A program made the position numbers and the translations under genes. From positions 1 to 10,449 of the forward strand of contig JAUWNA010000038.1 in assembly GCA_030612905.1 (NCBI GenBank): a DNA stretch of 10,449 nucleotides, read 5' to 3'. Shown piece after piece: positions 6,389-10,449 of this stretch (its first letter is position 1; each line of letters begins with the position of its first letter). The stretch is from Promethearchaeota archaeon (GTDB lineage: Archaea > Asgardarchaeota > Lokiarchaeia > Sigyniarchaeales > SOKP01). Under the pieces are notes generated by a model. The model searched no databases. It was not told the DNA's origin and saw only the letters and a program-made list of their open reading frames with translations.

Positions 6389-7645
6389 TCATTCCTCCAT
6401 TGATTCAATAAAATTGAATAGATCATGTAAATTATTTATAGTTTTTACATTACTTTTACTTTTTAGGTTGTTGTAAATAGTAGTTGCAATACCTTCAGTA
6501 AAATCACGCTCTTCAATAGGATTTCTTTCAAAAAGCACTATTTTTTTATTACTTTCATTCAAAATTTCTAAATTTTTTAAATTTGTAATCCCAAATGGAA
6601 TATTTGCTAAAATAATAAGATCAACATTTTTTAATATAGTTTTTAGTTCTTCACTTGAACTATCTGTTATTGGGGAGAACGGGGCTTCTGAAATAATTTT
6701 GTAATTTAATTCATTAGCAAGAATGTAATCATCGTCTAAAACATTAACGATACCTACTGATACATCGCAATCATTCAGTTTTGGTAATATTTTCGAAGTT
6801 GCTCCTCCACCTGCTACTATATGAATCTTTTTTGGTTTAGAATTGTTATCATATCGCATAGAAGTTGGAAATTCTATTTTATGAGGAATAATATATATAG
6901 AATTAGAAAATGGATTTTTTCTAACAATTACATCTATGTTATAAATTAGCTTTAAATTTTTTCTAGTTATAATTTCTTCGCGATTCCCAAAGGCGATAAC
7001 TCTTCCTTCTTTTAGTAGAACAATTTTATCACAAAATTGAGTTGCCAAATTTACATCGTGAATTACAATTATTACAATAATCCCATCATTGACATATTTT
7101 CTCAGTCTTTCCATAAATTCGATTTGATAATTAAGATCGAGATGAGTTGTTGGCTCATCCAATAGAAGTATTTTACTTTGTTGAGCTATTGCCCTTGCAA
7201 TAATTACTTTTTGTTGTTCTCCTCCACTTAGAGTATTAAATCCCCGATTCTCTAATTCTATTAAGTTAAATTGCTCTAAAAGTTCATTAATAATTTTTTT
7301 CTCTTCGGAGGTTTCTTTTGAAAATCGTCCAATATGTGTGAATCGTCCCATTTTCACAATTTCTTTAACAGAATAATCAAAATCAATTGAAGTTGACTGT
7401 TCAACGACTGCGATTTTTTTAGCAATATCAGATATATTCATTTTTTTTATATTAAATTCATCTACTACAACCTGACCATATTTTGACTTTAAAATACCAC
7501 ATAATACTTTTAATAATGTTGTTTTACCGCTTCCATTTGGTCCAAGTATCCCATATAAGTGTCCTTTTCCAAATTGGAGGGAAATATCCTTAAGAACTAA
7601 TTTTGTCCAATAATTAAAACTAATATTTTCACATTCAATAGGCAA
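6389..7645 (-). CDS. btuD: BtuD-type corrinoid ABC importer ATPase with an extra C-terminal domain
   Basis: This 418-residue protein is the ATPase that drives BtuFC. Residues 1-255 form a complete ABC domain: Walker A GPNGSGKT (35-42), Q-loop Gln83, signature LSGGEQQ (139-145), Walker B ILLLDEP (159-165), D-loop HLD (168-170) and H-loop His196. About 270-418 form a second, Rossmann-like domain absent from E. coli BtuD: IHIVAGGGATSKILPKL (274-290) with a glycine-rich turn, VGIVNVLDDD (297-306), APFSPI (321-326), LIILANIPFG (343-352) and ERNPIEERDFTEG (373-385). From memory, halobacterial BtuD proteins are of similar length and carry a comparable tail; its function is not known to me. The start is TTG at 7645, which gives the expected N-terminus PIECENISFNY; the frame is closed by a TAA 27 bases further upstream. 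The gene begins 45 bases after btuC. Confidence 0.92.
   Translation of the reverse strand: MPIECENISFNYWTKLVLKDISLQFGKGHLYGILGPNGSGKTTLLKVLCGILKSKYGQVVVDEFNIKKMNISDIAKKIAVVEQSTSIDFDYSVKEIVKMGRFTHIGRFSKETSEEKKIINELLEQFNLIELENRGFNTLSGGEQQKVIIARAIAQQSKILLLDEPTTHLDLNYQIEFMERLRKYVNDGIIVIIVIHDVNLATQFCDKIVLLKEGRVIAFGNREEIITRKNLKLIYNIDVIVRKNPFSNSIYIIPHKIEFPTSMRYDNNSKPKKIHIVAGGGATSKILPKLNDCDVSVGIVNVLDDDYILANELNYKIISEAPFSPITDSSSEELKTILKNVDLIILANIPFGITNLKNLEILNESNKKIVLFERNPIEERDFTEGIATTIYNNLKSKSNVKTINNLHDLFNFIESMEE
6394..6398 (-). promoter_or_regulatory. Ribosome binding site deciding the cobD start
   Basis: GGAGG on the transcribed strand lies within the last codons of btuD and 12 bases before the ATG at 6381. 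It favours that start over the upstream ATG at 6426, whose product would begin with 15 residues not typical of the family. Confidence 0.55.
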
Positions 7646-7690
7646 TAAACCACATCCAATTTGATTAATTTAGTAAATATAGATTTTTAT

Positions 7691-8719
7691 TTACATTAAT
7701 TCTCCTGATTTCTTTTTTTGAACAACTAAATACACAAAAAATGGACCACCTAATAAAGCCGTAAAAATGCCAACCGGTATTTCGAGAGGAGAAATTAGAT
7801 TACGAGCCAAAACATCTGCCCATAATAATAATAAACCCCCTCCAACGGCAGAATAGGGAATTAATTTACGATTATCACTCCCTACTAATAAACGCATAAA
7901 ATGTGGTATAATTAGTCCAACAAAACCAATAGAACCGCAAAATGCAACCGCTGTTGATGTTAATAATGTCATTATTATTAAAATTATTCGTTTTGATTGT
8001 TCGACATTAACACCGATAGATTGAGCGTTATCATCACCAAAAACCATGATATTTAAATCTCGACCATAAAAATATAATATAATAGTTCCAGGAATCATTA
8101 CAATGAATACTATATATAGATCGACCCATGAAGTACCCCAAAAACTTCCCATAAGATAAGATAGAATATAATGTACTTTTTCTTCAGAAAAATAGAGAAT
8201 AAAACTGGTAAATGCTGAAAAAAAGAAAGAAAATGCAATACCCGCTAATAACAACACGGTCATAGACATGCGATACCTTGTTTGTGAAAGCTTGTAAATA
8301 ATAATAATTGCCAACATTGCGAATAAGAACGATACTAACGGAATAGTAAATAAACCAAGTAAAGATGCAAAACCCAAAACGACACATAAAGAAACGCCAC
8401 ACCCAGCAGCAGAAGCAATGCCAATAATATATGGATCTACAATTGGATTTCTGAACAGTCCCTGTGCTGCAACGCCAGCAACAGCTAACATTGCTCCAAC
8501 AACAACGGACATTAAGACTCTCGGCAATCTTAATTCTAATATTATAACTTGTTCTCCACTTGTCCAAATTTCATCAATGGGAAATCCTATTTGATCTAAA
8601 ATTATAGCTAAAATCTTGAAAAATTCAATCTGTACACTACCAATTGATAAAGCAATTATTATACTAAGAAATAAAAAAAAAAAAATAAAAATAAGAACCA
8701 GTTTTTTTATTTGGTTCAA
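7691..8719 (-). CDS. btuC: BtuC-type corrinoid ABC importer permease
   Basis: This 342-residue polytopic membrane protein belongs to the FecCD/BtuC permease family and forms the corrinoid channel as a dimer. Around ten hydrophobic segments are visible, the first at 7-27. Family blocks are LRLPRV (63-68), QGLFRNPIVDPYIIG (86-100), the cytoplasmic coupling region DDNAQSIGV (229-237), GFVGLIIPHFMRLLVG (265-280) and EIPVGIFTALLGGPFF (313-328). The family is shared with siderophore and haem importers; the corrinoid assignment rests on the neighbours. The TTG at 8719 gives a normal N-terminus, but a strong GAGGTG site lies 19 bases before it, too far for usual spacing. An in-frame ATT at 8726-8728 is 10 bases from that site and could be the true start. 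The gene follows btuF by 59 bases. Confidence 0.93.
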   Translation of the reverse strand: MNQIKKLVLIFIFFFLFLSIIIALSIGSVQIEFFKILAIILDQIGFPIDEIWTSGEQVIILELRLPRVLMSVVVGAMLAVAGVAAQGLFRNPIVDPYIIGIASAAGCGVSLCVVLGFASLLGLFTIPLVSFLFAMLAIIIIYKLSQTRYRMSMTVLLLAGIAFSFFFSAFTSFILYFSEEKVHYILSYLMGSFWGTSWVDLYIVFIVMIPGTIILYFYGRDLNIMVFGDDNAQSIGVNVEQSKRIILIIMTLLTSTAVAFCGSIGFVGLIIPHFMRLLVGSDNRKLIPYSAVGGGLLLLWADVLARNLISPLEIPVGIFTALLGGPFFVYLVVQKKKSGELM

Positions 8720-8738
8720 TTTTTTAATAGTATTATTG

Positions 8739-8744
8739 CACCTC
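8739..8744 (-). promoter_or_regulatory. Strong ribosome binding site upstream of btuC
   Basis: GAGGTG on the transcribed strand matches the usual archaeal 16S 3' end well. It is 10 bases from an in-frame ATT (8726-8728) and 19 bases from the TTG at 8717-8719. The spacing raises the possibility that btuC starts at ATT, adding three residues. Confidence 0.45.
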
Positions 8745-8778
8745 TTTTTATTTATTTAAAATTTATTAATTCTATTAT

Positions 8779-9708
8779 CTAAGTAAACAAAAAGGGATAG
8801 AGGTATCGTGTCATATTTTCTAATGCCATTATAATTCTTGGTCCCGTTCGCAAATATATATCGTCGAGACATAAATATACTCGAGCGTTAATACATGCAT
8901 TTACAACACTATAACCTGTTCTACTACAAACATCTTGAGAATAATACGGTGCGCTATGTTCCGTAATAAAAATTGCGTCTGGATCGCTTCCAATTATCCA
9001 TTCATGTTGAACCGTAGGCCATTCTAATTGCAGATTGCTAAATATATTAATAGCACCTGCCTTAGTAATCATATCATCTATAAATGAATTACCTCCAGCT
9101 ACCATTGGTGTTTCCCATATTTCAAAATAGCAGTCAACTGTGATGTTTTCATGAATTGTACTAGTTTTATTCGTTATCGCTTCCATATTTGTTGTCAATG
9201 TGTTCACTATTTCTGCACCTTTAGTTTCGGCATCAGTTAAATTTCCAATTACTCCAATAATATTAATTATCTCATCAAGAGTATAAGCAAGTATGATAAC
9301 TATGGCAAACCCCATATTCTCTAAAAGAGTAACAGACTCTTCGTTCCAAGTGGCAGAAATAATTAAATCAGGGTTTAGGCTTACGATCACTTCCATATTA
9401 GGCGTTGAAAAACCCCCTATGCTAGTTTTACTTGAAGCATTAACAGGATAATTGCAATAATCAGTAACTCCTACTAGCCTATCGTCAACTTCCAACTCGT
9501 ATAATGTTTCAGTAATCGAAGGAGCCATTGATATAATTCGTTCAGGATGATCTGGAACCCTAACTTGCCTATCTTTGGAGTCTGTGAATAAATACCCTGT
9601 TAAAGGTTCTGGTTGAGCATTTAAAACCATAAAAATACCCAAAGAAGTACCTCCACCAATAAGTACAACAATTATAATAGCAGTAATAATTTTTCCTTCT
9701 TTTTTCAA
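8779..9708 (-). CDS. btuF: BtuF-type corrinoid-binding protein of the ABC importer
   Basis: This 309-residue protein captures corrinoid outside the membrane and delivers it to BtuCD. Residues 8-30 form a hydrophobic segment. No lipobox cysteine follows, so it is probably an uncleaved membrane anchor, as is common in archaea. The binding domain starts with PERIISMAPSITETLY (55-70), VTDYCNYP (81-88), IGG-FSTPNMEVIVSLNPDLI (97-116) and, in the second lobe, a long block ending in SDPDAIFIT; these are typical of the BtuF/FepB-like class III binding proteins. Glu67 lies at the position of a conserved glutamate that docks with BtuC arginines in the family. The start is TTG at 9708, the only start between the upstream in-frame TGA and the signal segment, with GAGTG (9716-9720) seven bases upstream. 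Ligand identity is inferred from context. Confidence 0.92.
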   Translation of the reverse strand: MKKEGKIITAIIIVVLIGGGTSLGIFMVLNAQPEPLTGYLFTDSKDRQVRVPDHPERIISMAPSITETLYELEVDDRLVGVTDYCNYPVNASSKTSIGGFSTPNMEVIVSLNPDLIISATWNEESVTLLENMGFAIVIILAYTLDEIINIIGVIGNLTDAETKGAEIVNTLTTNMEAITNKTSTIHENITVDCYFEIWETPMVAGGNSFIDDMITKAGAINIFSNLQLEWPTVQHEWIIGSDPDAIFITEHSAPYYSQDVCSRTGYSVVNACINARVYLCLDDIYLRTGPRIIMALENMTRYLYPFLFT

Positions 9709-9730
9709 TTCTTTTCACTCTTTTTTTATT

Positions 9731-9761
9731 AAAAAAATTAATAGGATAAGTTTCCTATTAA
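9731..9761 (-). terminator. Hairpin plus T7 before btuF (terminator or attenuator-like)
   Basis: On the transcribed strand TTAATAGGA and TCCTATTAA form a perfect 9-bp stem (9738-9761) around a six-base loop, AACTTA. Seven T (9731-9737) follow immediately. The layout is that of an intrinsic terminator, with a weak stem that has only two G-C pairs. It could end the cbiZ transcript, whose stop codon is 133 bases upstream, or act as a leader attenuator for btuF. The TTG start of btuF lies 22 bases beyond the T-run, leaving little room for a separate promoter. Confidence 0.4.
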
Positions 9762-9781
9762 AAATAGGATAAGTTTCCTAT
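9740..9781. repeat. Tandem palindromic repeat upstream of btuF
   Basis: A 19-bp sequence, AATAGGATAAGTTTCCTAT, occurs exactly at 9740-9758 and again at 9763-9781, a period of 23 bp. Each copy contains an inverted repeat, ATAGGA-N6-TCCTAT. The left copy extends to 9-bp arms. Two identical dyads about two helical turns apart are typical of a double operator for a dimeric regulator. Read as RNA, arms of neighbouring copies can also pair with each other. No other full copy was seen in the window. Confidence 0.8.
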
Positions 9782-9788
9782 ATTAAAA
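9779..9788 (-). promoter_or_regulatory. Candidate TATA box for the btuF operon
   Basis: TTTTAATATA on the transcribed strand, preceded by AAAAC as a possible BRE, overlaps the outer edge of the tandem palindromes. Initiation about 25 bases downstream would fall inside the repeat (around 9755-9760), so a protein bound there would block transcription. The region is AT-rich and other boxes, such as one in TTTTATAGC near 9868-9876, are possible. Confidence 0.3.
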
Positions 9789-9894
9789 GTTTTATGAAAA
9801 TCATAATTAGAATTACTCCATTTTTGTATATCAATCTAAAAATCTTTCACGATAATAAAGAATTAGCTATAAAACTAGAAGTAATGATGTGATT

Positions 9895-10449
9895 TTAGAT
9901 TTCAATTAATTTTTTTTTTCTTATTAAGACGACGATGAGATTTTCGAAATTTGATAAAATATCTTTGATAAAATTATTCATATTTAAATTTAAAGTTAAC
10001 ATCTCTTTATTTACATTAAAAGATTGTACTAATGTAGAAAATAACATTTCAATTTCTTCATTTATCTCTGTTTTTCCTAATAATCCCCATCGATACTCAT
10101 CTAGAAGGTGAATTATTAATGAAGAAACAGTAACCAGTTTATTATTTTTATCTATAGATTGAAAATGATAGATAAAATCTAATTTAGTCATCGAGTCTTG
10201 ATTAAAAACATTTTTATACTTTCGCCATAGACTTTCTTCCGTTATTCCATATCTCTCAAATCTTTTTAAAATACTATGCTGGCTATCAGGATCGCAATTT
10301 TCTTGTTTATATAACGCTTCTTTTACAGCTTTTTTTACGGATAACCCTATTAATTCACCTAACTTCGAATGTTTTCCGGTATTTGTTAAGTATATAGGTG
10401 AATCCAAGTTACCAATAATAATATTACCATCTGTGCCTGTCCCAGTTGC
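9895..10449 (-). CDS. cbiZ: CbiZ, adenosylcobinamide amidohydrolase (C-terminal part)
   Basis: CbiZ hydrolyses the amide bond between adenosylcobyric acid and aminopropanol in adenosylcobinamide, letting the cell re-enter the pathway at CbiB. The reading frame is open to the right edge, so the start lies outside; 184 residues are visible. They begin with ATGTGTDGNII, then NTGKHSKLGELIG and AVKEAL (visible residues 1-46), which match the conserved TGTxTD and K-GELIG blocks of the CbiZ family. A TTG inside the visible part (10405-10407) is not the start, because the TGTGTD motif lies before it. ILKRFERYGITEESLW (about 60-75) is also family-like. Roughly 105 further residues follow, ending lysine-rich, longer than I expect for bacterial CbiZ. 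The gene lies directly upstream of btuFCD, supporting a corrinoid salvage role. Confidence 0.85.
   Translation of the reverse strand, partial: ATGTGTDGNIIIGNLDSPIYLTNTGKHSKLGELIGLSVKKAVKEALYKQENCDPDSQHSILKRFERYGITEESLWRKYKNVFNQDSMTKLDFIYHFQSIDKNNKLVTVSSLIIHLLDEYRWGLLGKTEINEEIEMLFSTLVQSFNVNKEMLTLNLNMNNFIKDILSNFENLIVVLIRKKKLIEI

Noticed and set aside
8184..8567. Second minus-strand frame within btuC, and a similar one at 4989-5180 within cobD
   Set aside because: Both are out-of-frame readings of strongly conserved genes, with Cys/Trp- or Ile-rich low-complexity translations.
9740..9781. Start of a CRISPR array
   Set aside because: Only two copies of 19 bp separated by four bases, with no spacers of useful length and no cas genes.
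9709..9894. Cobalamin riboswitch before btuF
   Set aside because: The 186-base gap has no recognisable B12-box or multi-branched fold, only the tandem palindromes. Such riboswitches are also rare in archaea.

Overview
This window is strongly AT-rich, and every gene I can support lies on the minus strand. The content points to an archaeon: a CobY-type guanylyltransferase, an adenosylcobinamide amidohydrolase (CbiZ), a CobD with a cysteine-rich tail, and mostly poly-T rather than hairpin terminators. Low GC, frequent TTG starts and the lysine/isoleucine-rich uncleaved anchor of the binding protein would suit an Asgard (Lokiarchaeia-like) genome. That lineage is an inference from style, not proof.

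In transcription order (right to left), the window starts inside cbiZ (C-terminal part, 9895-10449). A 186-base gap follows. It holds two copies of an 18-bp palindromic unit and a hairpin followed by a T-run, directly before btuF. Then come btuF, btuC and btuD (a corrinoid ABC importer whose ATPase carries an extra C-terminal domain), cobD (threonine-phosphate decarboxylase plus a Cys-rich domain), cbiP, cbiB and cobY. Gaps are short or genes overlap, so btuF to cobY looks like one operon. A flavin-dependent nitronate monooxygenase/enoyl-reductase-like gene and a small 2[4Fe-4S] ferredoxin follow as separate units, each ended by a T-run. The first ~120 bases have locally higher GC, a short palindrome and an orphan reading frame without a start.

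Together the genes make a corrinoid uptake and remodelling module. BtuFCD imports corrinoids. CbiZ removes the aminopropanol arm of adenosylcobinamide to give adenosylcobyric acid. CbiP makes cobyric acid by amidation. CobD supplies aminopropanol phosphate. CbiB joins the two, and CobY activates the product as AdoCbi-GDP. CobS, the lower-ligand activating enzymes, the alpha-ribazole phosphatase and the corrinoid adenosyltransferase are not in the window.

The least expected signal is the tandem palindrome with its T-run before btuF, which could be a double operator or a leader attenuator. The two domain fusions (BtuD and CobD) are the next most interesting items.
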